Source: Pseudomonadota bacterium (GTDB lineage Bacteria; Myxococcota; Myxococcia; Myxococcales; Myxococcaceae). From it: a stretch of DNA of 64,000 nucleotides. Position numbers and translations under genes: made by a program. A model generated the notes under the pieces. It was not told the origin of the DNA. It did not search any database and saw nothing but the letters and a program-made list of their open reading frames with translations. How positions within the stretch are numbered: position 1 is the stretch's first letter; every line of letters starts with the position of its first letter. Where the stretch lies: contig JAFAAN010000052.1 of NCBI GenBank assembly GCA_023426545.1, forward strand, positions 72,128 to 136,127, in the 5' to 3' direction. This document shows, piece after piece, positions 10,496 through 20,138 of the stretch.

Positions 10496-12688
10496 TCAGC
10501 GGCCCTGCGCCGCCACCCCACCCTGTGCCCCCTCAACCTCCAGGGCATGGAACAGGAACGAATAGAGGTCCACGCTGGATTCAATCGCCTTGGCCACCTG
10601 GTCGGCGCCACCGTGGCCCGCGTTGGCCTCGATGCGCAGCAGCGCCGGGGCCGGGTTGCCCGGGGCGGTCTGCACCGCCGCCACGAACTTGCGGGCGTGC
10701 ATGGGGTCCACCCGGTCATCGTGGTCCGCGGCCATCATCAGCAGCGCGGGGTAGCGCACGCCCGGCCGCACGTGGTGGTAGGGCGAGTAGGCGTACAGCG
10801 TCTTGAAGTCCTCGGGCTTCTCCGCCGTGCCGTACTCCGGAATCCACGTCCGGCCGCTGCCGAAGAGGTGGTAGCGCACCATGTCCAGCAGGGGCACCGC
10901 GCACACCACCGCGCCGTAGAGCTCCGGCCGCTGCGTCATGGCCGCGCCCACCAGCAGGCCGCCGTTGCTGCCGCCGTAGATGGCCAGCCGCTTGGGCTGC
11001 GTGTACTTCGCCTGGACCAGGTACTCGGCCGCCGCGTGGAAGTCGTCGAAGACGTTCTGCTTCTTGTCCAGGCGGCCGGCGTCGTGCCAGGCCTTGCCGT
11101 ACTCGCCGCCACCCCGCAGGTTGGCCACCGCGTACACGCCGCCCGCGTCCAGCCAGGGCAGGATGCTGGCGCGGAACGTGGGCTCCATGCTCACGTTGAA
11201 GCCGCCGTAGCCATACAGCAGCGTGGGCGCGTTGCCGTCGCGCGCCAGGTCCTTCCGGTGCACCACGAACATGGGCACCTTCGTCCCGTCCTTGGACGCA
11301 TAGAAGACCTGCTCGACCTGGTACTGCTCCGGGTTCATGGGCAGCTCGACCTGGGCCCAGAGCTCGGACTTGCCGGTGCGGACGGACGTCTTGTGGATCT
11401 GCCGCGGCGTGGTGAAGGAGGTGAAGACGAAGTAGGCCTCGTCCTCATCCTCCAGCCCCACCAGGTTGGACGCCGCGCCCACGCCCGGCAGCTGCACCGT
11501 GCGCACCGGCTGGCCCTTCAGCGTGGCCACCCGCACCTCGGTGGTGGCGTCCTTGAGGTACTCCAGCGCCAGGTGCCCGCCGACGATGCGCGCCGACTGG
11601 AGCGAGGCCACCGGGTCCTCGGCGACGACCTCCTTCCACGACGCCCGGGCCGGCTTCGCCGGGTCCACCTCGAAGACGCGCTGACGCGGGGCGCCCTCGT
11701 CGGTGAGGACGTAGAAGCGGTCCTTCCAGGCGACGACCTCGTACTTGGCGCCCTGGCCCTTCACCAGCAGGCGGAAGTCCTTCTCGCCCGGGCGCTTCCA
11801 GTAGACGTCGTTCTCGCTCCAGCCGCGGAGGATGTAGACGAAGAGGTACTTGCCGTCGCGGCTCAGGTCGCTCTGGAGGAACGTCGTCGGGTCCCCCGTG
11901 CGCTCATGCACCACCGCGTCCTTCGCCGGGTCCGTGCCCAGCGTGTGGAAGCGGATGGTGGTGTAGCCGGGCCGCTCGTCCACCTTGATGGACGCGTCCG
12001 TGGGCAGCCACTCGTAATAGAAGCCCTTGCTGTCGGGCGTCCACTTGGGCGTGGCGTACTTGCCGCCCTCGATGACGTCCACCTTGGACCACTCGCCCGA
12101 GTCCACGTCGATGACGTGCAGCACCGCCTCGTCCGCGGCGTTGGGCTTCTGGGCGAAGGCCACCTTCTTGCCGTCCCACGACACCGACCAGACGCCCAGC
12201 GACACGGTGCCGTCCGCGCTCCAGGCGTTCGGGTCCAGCAGCACCTTCTCCGGCCCGCTCTCGCCCTGGCGCCAGTAGACGATGGCCTTCTCCTTGTCCT
12301 TGTGCGTGCGGGAGTAGAAGACGCGCCCGCTGCGGCGCAACGGCGTGGAGATGGAGTCGGTGTAGAACAGCTCCTTGAAGCGCGTGGCCAGCGCCTCTCG
12401 GCCGGGGAACGCGGCCAACTGCTCGCGGGCGAAGGCGTCCTGCGCCTTCATCCACGCCTGGACCTCGGGGGCCTTCTCGTCCTCGAGCCAGCGGTACGGG
12501 TCCGCCACCTGGGCGCCGTGCACGGTGTCGACAATCTGCTCCGCCCGGGTCGCCGGGTAGGACATGCGGGGGGACTCCTCAGGTACGGGGGCCGCGGAGG
12601 CTGCCGCGGGAAGCTCTTCGCGCGCCGCCTCCTTCTGGGAGGCACACGCCGCAAGCGACATCAAGGCGGGGACGAGCAGCTTTTTCAT
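10496..12688 (-). CDS. Prolyl oligopeptidase (S9A), predicted lipoprotein form
   Basis: A 730-residue serine peptidase that cleaves short proline-containing peptides after Pro. From residue 42 (MSYPATRAEQ) onward the sequence is close to the structurally studied M. xanthus prolyl oligopeptidase: N-terminal segment, seven-bladed propeller, and C-terminal alpha/beta hydrolase domain. The nucleophile lies in GGSNGG (Ser about 574), with the Asp in ADHDDRV and His692 in NAGHGG. The chosen ATG at 12688 adds a signal with lipobox LAAC, implying export and lipidation; the internal Met42 would give a cytosolic enzyme. It lies between clpX and lon in the same direction. Confidence 0.96.
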   Translation of the reverse strand: MKKLLVPALMSLAACASQKEAAREELPAAASAAPVPEESPRMSYPATRAEQIVDTVHGAQVADPYRWLEDEKAPEVQAWMKAQDAFAREQLAAFPGREALATRFKELFYTDSISTPLRRSGRVFYSRTHKDKEKAIVYWRQGESGPEKVLLDPNAWSADGTVSLGVWSVSWDGKKVAFAQKPNAADEAVLHVIDVDSGEWSKVDVIEGGKYATPKWTPDSKGFYYEWLPTDASIKVDERPGYTTIRFHTLGTDPAKDAVVHERTGDPTTFLQSDLSRDGKYLFVYILRGWSENDVYWKRPGEKDFRLLVKGQGAKYEVVAWKDRFYVLTDEGAPRQRVFEVDPAKPARASWKEVVAEDPVASLQSARIVGGHLALEYLKDATTEVRVATLKGQPVRTVQLPGVGAASNLVGLEDEDEAYFVFTSFTTPRQIHKTSVRTGKSELWAQVELPMNPEQYQVEQVFYASKDGTKVPMFVVHRKDLARDGNAPTLLYGYGGFNVSMEPTFRASILPWLDAGGVYAVANLRGGGEYGKAWHDAGRLDKKQNVFDDFHAAAEYLVQAKYTQPKRLAIYGGSNGGLLVGAAMTQRPELYGAVVCAVPLLDMVRYHLFGSGRTWIPEYGTAEKPEDFKTLYAYSPYHHVRPGVRYPALLMMAADHDDRVDPMHARKFVAAVQTAPGNPAPALLRIEANAGHGGADQVAKAIESSVDLYSFLFHALEVEGAQGGVAAQGR

Positions 12689-12847
12689 GAGCCCAGCACA
12701 TACAGAAAGGCCCCCGGCCGTCCCACAAAAAGTGTGGCGGGGCCAACGGTGCCCGCCCCCTCCCCTGACGAAAAAGGCGCGCCCGGAGCACACTCGAGTG
12801 GCCCCGTGACGCGCCCCGTCAACACCCGGCCCCAGGGGGCCCGGGCG

Positions 12848-14131
<1,284 letters not shown>

Positions 14132-14264
14132 TTCGTCCCTCGCTGCGCCTGAAAGGCCCCCAACCCCGAACTCCATCCCGTTCCCGGCTCGGGTCCAATC
14201 TAGTCAGCCCCCGTCCGGAACGTCCACGCGCCTACCGGGTACTTAACAGGGGTTGCGCCATGAC

Positions 14265-14314
14265 GCAGAAAGCAGAAAGCCGGAGTCGCGGGGGCGCATT
14301 CCCGCGGCTCCGGC
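14265..14314 (-). terminator. Intrinsic terminator after clpP
   Basis: A long hairpin: GCCGGAG-T-CGCGGG at 14279-14292 pairs with CCCGCG-G-CTCCGGC at 14301-14314, with an 8-base loop and one T-G wobble. On the minus strand it is followed by a T-rich stretch (TTTCTGCTTTCTGC). It starts 34 bases after the clpP stop and would separate tig-clpP from clpX. Confidence 0.7.
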
Positions 14315-14348
14315 TGCCGGCCGAGGCTCCGGAGCCCCGGCAATCCGC

Positions 14349-14969
14349 CTACTTCTTCTCTTCCTTGCCCAGCCCCACGATCTTCCGGGGAGTCTGGATC
14401 TCATCGATGATGCCGTAGGCCTTCGCCTCGGAAGCGCCCATGAAGTAGTCGCGGTCCGTGTCCTTCTCGACACGCTCGATGGACTGGCCGGTGTGCTTGA
14501 CGATGAGCTCGTTGAGCTTCGCCTTCATCCGGAGGATTTCCTTGGCCTGGATTTCGATGTCCGTGGCCTGACCGCGCACACCGCCCAGCGGCTGGTGAAT
14601 CATGATGCGGCTGGACGGCAGGGCGTAGCGCTTGCCCTTCGCGCCGGCGAGCAGCAGGACGGCCCCCATGGAGGCCGCCTGCCCCACGCAGATGGTGGAC
14701 ACCGGACACTTCACGTACTGCATGGTGTCGTAGATGGCGAGGCCCGCCGTCACCGAGCCACCCGGCGAGTTGATGTAGAGGTTGATGTCCTTGTCCGGGT
14801 CTTCCGACTCCAGGAACAGCAGCTGAGCGACGATGACGTTGGCCACGTCATCGTCGATCTCCGTGCCCAGCATCACGATGCGGTCCTTCAGGAGCCGGCT
14901 GTAGATGTCGTACGAGCGCTCACCCCTGTGGGTCTGCTCAATGACGTAGGGAACGGGCATGAAGGGCAT
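14349..14969 (-). CDS. clpP: ClpP protease subunit
   Basis: A 206-residue ClpP serine peptidase that forms tetradecameric degradation chambers with ClpX or ClpA/C. The catalytic Ser is in GQAASMGA, the His in RIMIHQPLGG and the Asp in the VEKDTDRDYFM region; the oxyanion loop SPGGSVTAG is intact. Two starts are possible, ATG 14969 or ATG 14960 (MPVPYVIEQ); the family N-terminus fits either because the propeptide is short. It follows tig by 21 bases, so tig-clpP is a likely operon, the common bacterial order. Confidence 0.97.
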   Translation of the reverse strand: MPFMPVPYVIEQTHRGERSYDIYSRLLKDRIVMLGTEIDDDVANVIVAQLLFLESEDPDKDINLYINSPGGSVTAGLAIYDTMQYVKCPVSTICVGQAASMGAVLLLAGAKGKRYALPSSRIMIHQPLGGVRGQATDIEIQAKEILRMKAKLNELIVKHTGQSIERVEKDTDRDYFMGASEAKAYGIIDEIQTPRKIVGLGKEEKK

Positions 14970-14990
14970 GTCGACCTCGGTGAAGGAACC

Positions 14991-16268
14991 TCACGAATAC
15001 TTCGCGCGGCTCCTCAGGAATTCAATCGTCTTTTCCTCACGCAGTCGGAGAGACAACCCGAGCCGCTCGTCTGCGCCCTTGAAGTACTTCTGCACCATGG
15101 CCACCGGCTGACCCGCCTCGTTGGCGAGCTGCTCGATGCGGGCGTCCACGTCCGCGTCGGACGCCTGGATGCCCTCCTTCTGGGCGATGGACTCGAACAG
15201 CAGCGTGCCCTTCACTTCCTGGGTGGCCTTCTCGCGCATGTCCTCGCGCAGACGGTTGAAGTCCAGGTTGAGCTGGCGGGGGTCCACGCCGGAGCGCTGG
15301 AGCTGCTGCAGCGCGCCGCGCAGCATGGAGTCCATGGCCCGCTCCACCATGGCGCGGGGCACGTCGAAGGCGTTGCGCTCCACCAGCGCCGTCACCAGCG
15401 CCTCGCGCTCCTCGCCCTCCACCTGGGACTTGCGCGCCTTCTCCATGTCCGTGCGGACCTTGGCGCGCAGCTCGTCCAGAGACTGGGCGATGCCCGTCTC
15501 CTTCGCGAAGTCGTCGTTCAGCTCGGGGACGACCTCCTTCTGCACGCCCTTGAGCGTGATGTGGAAGCGCGCCGTCTTCCCACGCACCTCCTCCACCCGG
15601 TACTCCTGCGGGAAGGCGTAGTCGATGTCCTTGGACTCGCCCACCTTCACGCCCTCCAGGGCGGCAATCTTGGAGTCGACGAGCTCGCCGGGCTGCACCT
15701 GCACGGTGATGCCCTCGGCCTTGCTGCCCACGAAGGGCTGGCCGTCCACGGTGGCGTCGAAGTCCACGGTGGCGTAGTCGCCGGAGGCGGCCGAGTCCCG
15801 GTCGGTGATGGGCTCCAGGCGGCCCAGGGACTGGCGCATGCGCTCCAACTGCTCGTTCACCTGCTCGTCGGTGACGGCGGTGTCGGACTTCGTCAGGGGC
15901 AGCTCGACGTAGTCCTTCGCCTCCACCTTGGGCTTCACCTCGACGCGCGCCTCGAAGGTGAACGGCGTGTTGGCCTTGAGGCCGGAGTTGGTCACCTGGG
16001 GCGTGGCGACGACCTCCACGTTGTGCTCGCGGATGGCCTCCACGTACGCGCTCTGCACCACGCGCTGGATGACCTCGTCCTCCACCTGGTCACGGAAGCG
16101 CTGCTCCAGGATGCGACGAGGCACCTTGCCCTGACGGAACCCCGGCAGCCGCACCTGGCGGCCCAGGTTGGAGTACGCGCGGGAGAGCTCCTCCGCCACG
16201 CGGGCATCGTCGACCTCGATGGAGAGCTTCTTCTCAATGGGAGAGAGCTCTTCGACCTGGACCTTCAT
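14991..16268 (-). CDS. tig: Trigger factor, ribosome-associated chaperone
   Basis: A 425-residue trigger factor (E. coli about 432). The ribosome-binding signature is seen as PGFRQGKVPRRI near residue 45 (family GFRxGKxP); the FKBP-type prolyl isomerase domain spans about 155-245; the helical chaperone C-domain completes it. ATG 16268 was preferred over ATG 16292 because GAGG precedes it at workable spacing and it yields the usual MKVQVEELSP N-terminus. It is the first gene of tig-clpP and lies just downstream of tRNA-Leu. Confidence 0.96.
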   Translation of the reverse strand: MKVQVEELSPIEKKLSIEVDDARVAEELSRAYSNLGRQVRLPGFRQGKVPRRILEQRFRDQVEDEVIQRVVQSAYVEAIREHNVEVVATPQVTNSGLKANTPFTFEARVEVKPKVEAKDYVELPLTKSDTAVTDEQVNEQLERMRQSLGRLEPITDRDSAASGDYATVDFDATVDGQPFVGSKAEGITVQVQPGELVDSKIAALEGVKVGESKDIDYAFPQEYRVEEVRGKTARFHITLKGVQKEVVPELNDDFAKETGIAQSLDELRAKVRTDMEKARKSQVEGEEREALVTALVERNAFDVPRAMVERAMDSMLRGALQQLQRSGVDPRQLNLDFNRLREDMREKATQEVKGTLLFESIAQKEGIQASDADVDARIEQLANEAGQPVAMVQKYFKGADERLGLSLRLREEKTIEFLRSRAKYS

Positions 16269-16338
16269 GCGGGCCTCGCTCGCCACCGCCATGGACAGTG
16301 CGTCGCTTCAGACGGTGCCGGAAAAGATGGGACGTGCG

Positions 16339-16367
16339 CCTTTAGGGGATAGGCACGAACGGGTCAA
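16339..16367 (-). promoter_or_regulatory. Candidate housekeeping promoter of tig
   Basis: On the minus strand TTGACC (16362-16367) and TAAAGG (16339-16344) are separated by 17 bases, and lie about 70 bases before the tig start. The -35 is close to consensus; the -10 matches only partly. Confidence 0.45.
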
Positions 16368-16374
16368 CGCGAAA

Positions 16375-16456
16375 TGGGCGAGGAGGGACTCGAACCCTCA
16401 CACCTTGCGGTACCAGATCCTAAGTCTGGCGCGTCTACCAGTTTCGCCACCCGCCC
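16375..16456 (-). tRNA. tRNA-Leu (anticodon TAG)
   Basis: Cloverleaf read on the minus strand: acceptor GGGCGGG paired with CTCGCCC, anticodon stem CCAGA/TCTGG with loop CTTAGGA (anticodon TAG), a long class II variable arm, and a GTTCGAGTC T-loop. Discriminator base A at 16375. The 3' CCA is not encoded. Confidence 0.96.
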
Positions 16457-16513
16457 GGGCTGCGTCGCGCTTCACCGTCATACCGTGAAACGTCCACGGG
16501 ACGGCAGAGGCCA

Positions 16514-16548
16514 GAAAACAAAAAGGCCCCTCCATTTCTGGAGGGGCC
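16514..16548 (-). terminator. Strong intrinsic terminator after tRNA-Lys
   Basis: A 10-bp perfect stem (GGCCCCTCCA at 16525-16534 with TGGAGGGGCC at 16539-16548, 4-base loop) followed on the minus strand by TTTTTGTTTT. It lies 6 bases past the tRNA-Lys gene and separates it from tRNA-Leu. Confidence 0.93.
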
Positions 16549-16554
16549 TCGCAG

Positions 16555-16627
16555 TGAGAGCGGAGGGAATCGAACCCACAACCTATGGATTAAGAGTCCA
16601 TTGCTCTGCCAATTGAGCTACGCTCCC
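16555..16627 (-). tRNA. tRNA-Lys (anticodon CTT)
   Basis: Minus strand: acceptor GGGAGCG with CGCTCTC, anticodon stem ATGGA/TCCAT and loop CTCTTAA (anticodon CTT), T-loop GGTTCGATTCC. Discriminator A at 16555; CCA is not encoded. It is a single-gene transcript with its own promoter and terminator. Confidence 0.96.
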
Positions 16628-16673
16628 GGCACTGCCCCGGTCCGTCGCCTGCGCGGCGTCCAGGTGGCGGCGG

Positions 16674-16702
16674 TAACTACAGAACGCCGCTGGCTGTGTC
16701 AA
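16674..16702 (-). promoter_or_regulatory. Promoter of tRNA-Lys
   Basis: Perfect -35 TTGACA (16697-16702, minus strand), 17-base spacer, then TAGTTA (16674-16679). It lies about 40 bases upstream of the mature 5' end. The perfect -35 and spacing support it although the -10 is weak. Confidence 0.6.
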
Positions 16703-17009
16703 AACGTTTTTTCGCGCCCCCATTCATTCCTGTCCACGTCGAGGAACGCCCGCCGGGCTTTCCCGCGCGCGGCGCTGGTCCGCACGCCCCCCGGCCGGCC
16801 CTGGCGCGCGGCGCGAACACGTGAAGCGAGCGCGCCGCTCCGATGTTCAACATGCCCGTAGCACGCCTTCCGCAGCCGCCGAGCGGGGCGGCGGGCGCGC
16901 GACGGCTCGCGGTCACCCACGGCTCAAGCACCGAGCCCCCGCGGCAATCATGCGGGCGGACGGAGGTCGTCCGCCCTTTTCGCGCAGGACGAAGCAGGAG
17001 ACGACACAG

Positions 17010-18134
17010 ATGGAAGCCAACCCCCAACAGAAGGCGGAAGGAACGGCGGCCCCCCAGGCCCCACAGCAGGCCGGGTGGACGCGGGAGCGCGTGGAGCTCG
17101 TGAAGCGGACCATCTGCCCTCGCGGCATCAGCGAGGACGAGTTCGCCCTCTTCATCGAGCAGTGCAAGCGCAGTGGCCTGGACCCGCTCCTCAAGGAGGC
17201 CTTCTGCGTGGCGCGCAGGCAGAACATCGGCAACCGCGAGCGGCCCAACTGGGTGACGAAGTACGAGTTCCAGCCCTCCGAGGCCGGCATGCTCGCGCGG
17301 GCCGAGCGCTTCCCTGACTTCAAGGGCATCCAGGCGAGCGCGGTGTTCGCCGAGGACGACATCGTCGTGGACCAGGGTCGCGGCGAGGTGGTGCACCGCT
17401 TCAACCCCGCCAAGCGGAAGGGCGCGCTCGTGGGCGCCTGGGCCCGCGTGGTGCGGGAGGACAAGCTGCCGGTGGTGGTGTGGCTGGACTTCAGCGGCTA
17501 CGTCCAGCAGACGCCGCTGTGGTCCAAGATTCCCACCACGATGATTGAGAAGTGCGCCCGCGTGGCCGCCCTGCGCAAGGCCTACCCCGAGGCCTTCGGC
17601 GGACTCTACGTGCGGGAGGAGATGCCGGCCGAGGACTACGAGTCCGCGTCCGACGAGCACGGCAGCGGCCCCTACGAGGTCCTCGGCTCGCGGCCCGGCC
17701 CGCTCAAGGCCTCCTTCCCTCCCCTGCCGCCCCAGGAGCCCCGCCCGCCGCAGCCCGTGGCGCAGCTCGACATCGACGTGCCGCTTCAGCCCAAGCGCCC
17801 CCGCGAGGCCCCCCTGGAGGTGGCGCCCGCCCCGGCCCCGCAGCGAGAGCCCGTGGCCCAGGAACCCCACGCCAGCACCGAGCCCGCGCCGCGGCCCAAG
17901 CCCAGCGCGGTGGTGGTGGCCTTCGGCCCGCACAAGGGCAAGACGACCTCCGAGCTCTCCGACGAGGAGCTGAGCGAGTCCATCGACCTGGCGAACGAGA
18001 AGCTGATGGAACAACCCCGCGCGCGCTGGGCCAAGGCGATGCGGGAGAACCTGCTCGCGCTGGAGGCGGAGACGGAGCTGCGCTGCCGGGTGCCCTCGAC
18101 GAAGAACGGCGCGGACGCGGCACATGACGCCTGA
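17010..18134 (+). CDS. Phage-type recombinase Bet (RecT/Redbeta superfamily) with C-terminal extension
   Basis: A 374-residue protein whose first 215 residues match the Bet/Redbeta single-strand annealing recombinases: the LVKRTICPRGISEDEFALFIEQCKR-type opening, GLDPLLKEAFCVAR, the WVTKYEFQPSEAGM region and the diagnostic KCARVAALRKAYPEAFGGLYVREEM. These proteins anneal complementary single strands in recombination. A proline/alanine-rich linker follows (about 225-300), then a small C-terminal module (VVVAFGPHKGKTTSELSDEE) resembling the ExoX-like/DUF3820 C-terminal fold. ATG 17010 has AGGAG nine bases upstream. No exonuclease, SSB or other phage gene is adjacent; tRNA genes flank it on both sides. 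The 16703-17009 upstream stretch shows nothing else recognisable. The assignment of the C-terminal module is tentative. Confidence 0.85.
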   Translation: MEANPQQKAEGTAAPQAPQQAGWTRERVELVKRTICPRGISEDEFALFIEQCKRSGLDPLLKEAFCVARRQNIGNRERPNWVTKYEFQPSEAGMLARAERFPDFKGIQASAVFAEDDIVVDQGRGEVVHRFNPAKRKGALVGAWARVVREDKLPVVVWLDFSGYVQQTPLWSKIPTTMIEKCARVAALRKAYPEAFGGLYVREEMPAEDYESASDEHGSGPYEVLGSRPGPLKASFPPLPPQEPRPPQPVAQLDIDVPLQPKRPREAPLEVAPAPAPQREPVAQEPHASTEPAPRPKPSAVVVAFGPHKGKTTSELSDEELSESIDLANEKLMEQPRARWAKAMRENLLALEAETELRCRVPSTKNGADAAHDA

Positions 18135-18167
18135 GGCAAGCCAGGACGCCGTCAAGCCGTGAGGGGG

Positions 18168-18199
18168 CGCCCCCGCGACCAGGTTGCGGGGGCGTTCCT
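18168..18199 (+). terminator. Intrinsic terminator after the bet-like gene
   Basis: A 9-bp perfect stem, CGCCCCCGC (18168-18176) with GCGGGGGCG (18186-18194) and a 9-base loop, followed on the plus strand by TTCCTGCTT. It starts 33 bases after the stop codon. Confidence 0.7.
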
Positions 18200-18220
18200 G
18201 CTTCAGCCTGAGGGAAGATG

Positions 18221-18294
18221 CGCGCCCGGAGGGACTTGAACCCCCAACCCCCGGGTTCGAAGCCCGGTGCTCTATCCAGTTGAGCTACAGGCGC
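18221..18294 (-). tRNA. tRNA-Arg (anticodon TCG)
   Basis: Minus strand: acceptor GCGCCTG with CGGGCGC, anticodon stem CCGGG/CCCGG, loop CTTCGAA (anticodon TCG), T-loop GGTTCAAGTCC. CCA is not encoded (CAT follows the discriminator). Last gene of a four-tRNA cluster. Confidence 0.96.
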
Positions 18295-18316
18295 AACGCC
18301 AAGGGCAGGAAAGATG

Positions 18317-18391
18317 GGCGGCCAACCGGGATCGAACCGGTAACCTCCGGAGTCACAGTCCGGCGCTCTAACCAGTTGAGCTATGGCCGCC
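18317..18391 (-). tRNA. tRNA-His (anticodon GTG)
   Basis: Minus strand: extra 5' G(-1) opposite C73 as expected for tRNA-His, acceptor GCGGCCA with TGGCCGC, anticodon stem CCGGA/TCCGG, loop CTGTGAC (anticodon GTG). CCA is not encoded. Confidence 0.96.
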
Positions 18392-18485
18392 GTTACGGCG
18401 CTACTGCGAACGGCGTTTGAAGCGGCGGCTTCCCTACCTTGGAAACCTGGACCCTGACAAGGCCCAAATGTCACTACGGCCAGGT

Positions 18486-18562
18486 TGGCGCCCCAGGCAG
18501 GGCTCGAACCTGCGACCCCCGGCTTAGAAGGCCGGTGCTCTATCCAGCTGAGCTACTGGAGC
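18486..18562 (-). tRNA. tRNA-Arg (anticodon TCT), CCA encoded
   Basis: Minus strand: acceptor GCTCCAG with CTGGGGC, anticodon stem CCGGC/GCCGG, loop CTTCTAA (anticodon TCT). The discriminator G at 18489 is followed by CCA at 18488-18486, so unlike its neighbours this gene encodes its 3' CCA. Confidence 0.96.
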
Positions 18563-18597
18563 TGGCCGGGCCGCCTGCTTCCGATGCTGCACTTCAA

Positions 18598-18672
<75 letters not shown>

Positions 18673-18683
18673 AGAAGTCCGAC

Positions 18684-18713
18684 ATTGTTGAACCATCCTG
18701 GACGGACGCGCAA
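18684..18713 (-). promoter_or_regulatory. Possible promoter of the Pro-Arg-His-Arg tRNA cluster
   Basis: Minus strand TTGCGC (18708-18713), 18-base spacer, AACAAT (18684-18689), a few bases before the tRNA-Pro 5' end. Both boxes are imperfect and the leader would be very short. Confidence 0.3.
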
Positions 18714-18748
18714 GGCCGACGTGACTGACGGCCTCGCATTCCGGACGG

Positions 18749-19342
18749 CTACAGGCCCAGCAGGTGGGGCTTCATCTTCTGGAAGGCCTTGCCGCGGTGG
18801 GAGGTGGCGGACTTCTCCTCCGGCGTCAGCTCCGCCAGCGCCCGGCCGCTCTCCGGAAGGATGAAGACGGGGTCATAGCCGAAGCCATGGCTCCCCCGGG
18901 GCGCGTGGCCGATGCGTCCCTCGCAGAACCCCACCTCCACCTTCGCCTCCCCGCCCCCGGGCCGGACGAGCGCCAGCGCGCAGCGGAAGGAGGCAGTGCG
19001 CTGGGCGTCGGGGACGCCGGCCAGCTCGGACAGCAGCTTCTCGTACCGGGCCCGGTCATCCCCCGGCGCATAGCGCGCGGACTGCACGCCGGGCCGGCCG
19101 TCCAGCGCGTCCACGCACAGCCCGGAGTCGTCCGCCAGCGCGGGCAGCCCGGTGGCGTCCGCATAGGCGCGGGCCTTCTTCACGGCGTTCTCTTCAAAGG
19201 TGGCGCCGTCCTCCACGGGCTCGGGCACGGGGGGCAGGTCGGCCAGGGACACCACCTCCACCGCGTCACCCACGAGGCCGCGCAGCTCGCGCAGCTTCCC
19301 GGCGTTGGAGGTGGCGAAGAGCAGTCGGGGCTTCGCCGTCAT
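18749..19342 (-). CDS. rdgB: Non-canonical purine NTP pyrophosphatase RdgB/HAM1
   Basis: A 197-residue house-cleaning enzyme that hydrolyses ITP, dITP and XTP to monophosphates, keeping deaminated purines out of nucleic acids. Family motifs: LLFATSNAGKLRE at the N-terminus (substrate-binding SNxxK), TFEENAxxKA, ADDSGLCVDAL with the catalytic Asp, GFGYDPVF and C-terminal SHRGKA. The ATG at 19342 overlaps the rph stop by four bases, an rph-rdgB pairing that is common in bacteria and links 3' tRNA processing with nucleotide hygiene. Confidence 0.96.
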   Translation of the reverse strand: MTAKPRLLFATSNAGKLRELRGLVGDAVEVVSLADLPPVPEPVEDGATFEENAVKKARAYADATGLPALADDSGLCVDALDGRPGVQSARYAPGDDRARYEKLLSELAGVPDAQRTASFRCALALVRPGGGEAKVEVGFCEGRIGHAPRGSHGFGYDPVFILPESGRALAELTPEEKSATSHRGKAFQKMKPHLLGL

Positions 19343-20052
19343 CCGAGCACCTGCGCCTGCGCGGCCGTCAGCTTCTGGATGGTGGCCAGCCCGCCGTCCA
19401 CCATGGCATCCAGGGCCTTGCGGTCGAAGAGCTGGTGCTCGGCGGTGCCCTGCAGCTCCACCATGCGGCCGTCCGCGGTGGCCACGAGGTTCAGGTCCAC
19501 GTCGGCGGTGGAGTCCTCGTCGTAGTCCAGGTCCACCCGGACCTCGCCCTTCACGATGCCCACGGACACGGCCGCCAGCGGGGTGAGCTTGGGCAGCTTG
19601 GACAGGGTGCCGGCCTTCTGGAGCGAGCGCAGCGCCAGCACCAGCGCCACGTAGGCCCCGGTGATGGAGGCGGTGCGCGTGCCGCCGTCCGCCTGGAGCA
19701 CATCGCAGTCCAGCGTGAGGGTGCGCGGGCCCAGGGTGGACAGGTCCACCGCGGCGCGCAGCGAGCGGCCGATGAGGCGCTGGATCTCCATGGTGCGGCC
19801 CGTCTGCTTTCCCTTGGCGGACTCGCGCTGGTTCCGCGAGTGCGTGGCCCGGGGCAGCATGCCGTACTCAGCCGTCACCCAGCCGGTGCCCTTCCCCACC
19901 AGGTGCGGCGGCACGCGCTCCTCCGTGGAGCAGGTGATGAGCACCTTGGTGTGGCCGAACTCGACCTGGACCGAGCCCTCCGCGTAGCGGGAGACACCGG
20001 GGGTGAGGACGACGGGGCGAAGGTCCAGCGCACCACGTTGGAAGGAACGCAC
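19339..20052 (-). CDS. rph: Ribonuclease PH
   Basis: A 237-residue phosphorolytic 3'-exoribonuclease that trims tRNA precursors to expose the CCA-addition site. Motifs: EGSVQVEFGHTKVL, YGMLPRATHSRNQRE, IGRSLRAAVDL, the DCDVLQADGGTRTAS phosphate/catalytic segment and DLDYDEDSTADVD. The frame is open upstream, but the GTG at 20052 has CAGGAG six bases before it and gives the normal start RSFQRG. Its role fits the window: five of the six tRNAs here lack an encoded CCA. Confidence 0.96.
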   Translation of the reverse strand: MRSFQRGALDLRPVVLTPGVSRYAEGSVQVEFGHTKVLITCSTEERVPPHLVGKGTGWVTAEYGMLPRATHSRNQRESAKGKQTGRTMEIQRLIGRSLRAAVDLSTLGPRTLTLDCDVLQADGGTRTASITGAYVALVLALRSLQKAGTLSKLPKLTPLAAVSVGIVKGEVRVDLDYDEDSTADVDLNLVATADGRMVELQGTAEHQLFDRKALDAMVDGGLATIQKLTAAQAQVLG

Positions 20053-20138
20053 AGCAGGCTCCTGGGAAATGGGGACGAGCGGCCCTTCTCTACCAGAGCC
20101 GCGCCGGGCCGGTGGCGAATGCAGCGGCGCCGTTGCAC

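Noticed and set aside
16483..16499. A CCGTG...CACGG repeat resembling the one in the rplM leader (29227-29242).
   Set aside because: Only the first nine bases agree; a coincidence is likely in GC-rich DNA.
18317..18391. tRNA-His lacking the extra 5' G.
   Set aside because: On realigning the T-arm, the first G of the gene is G(-1) opposite C73, so the tRNA is normal.
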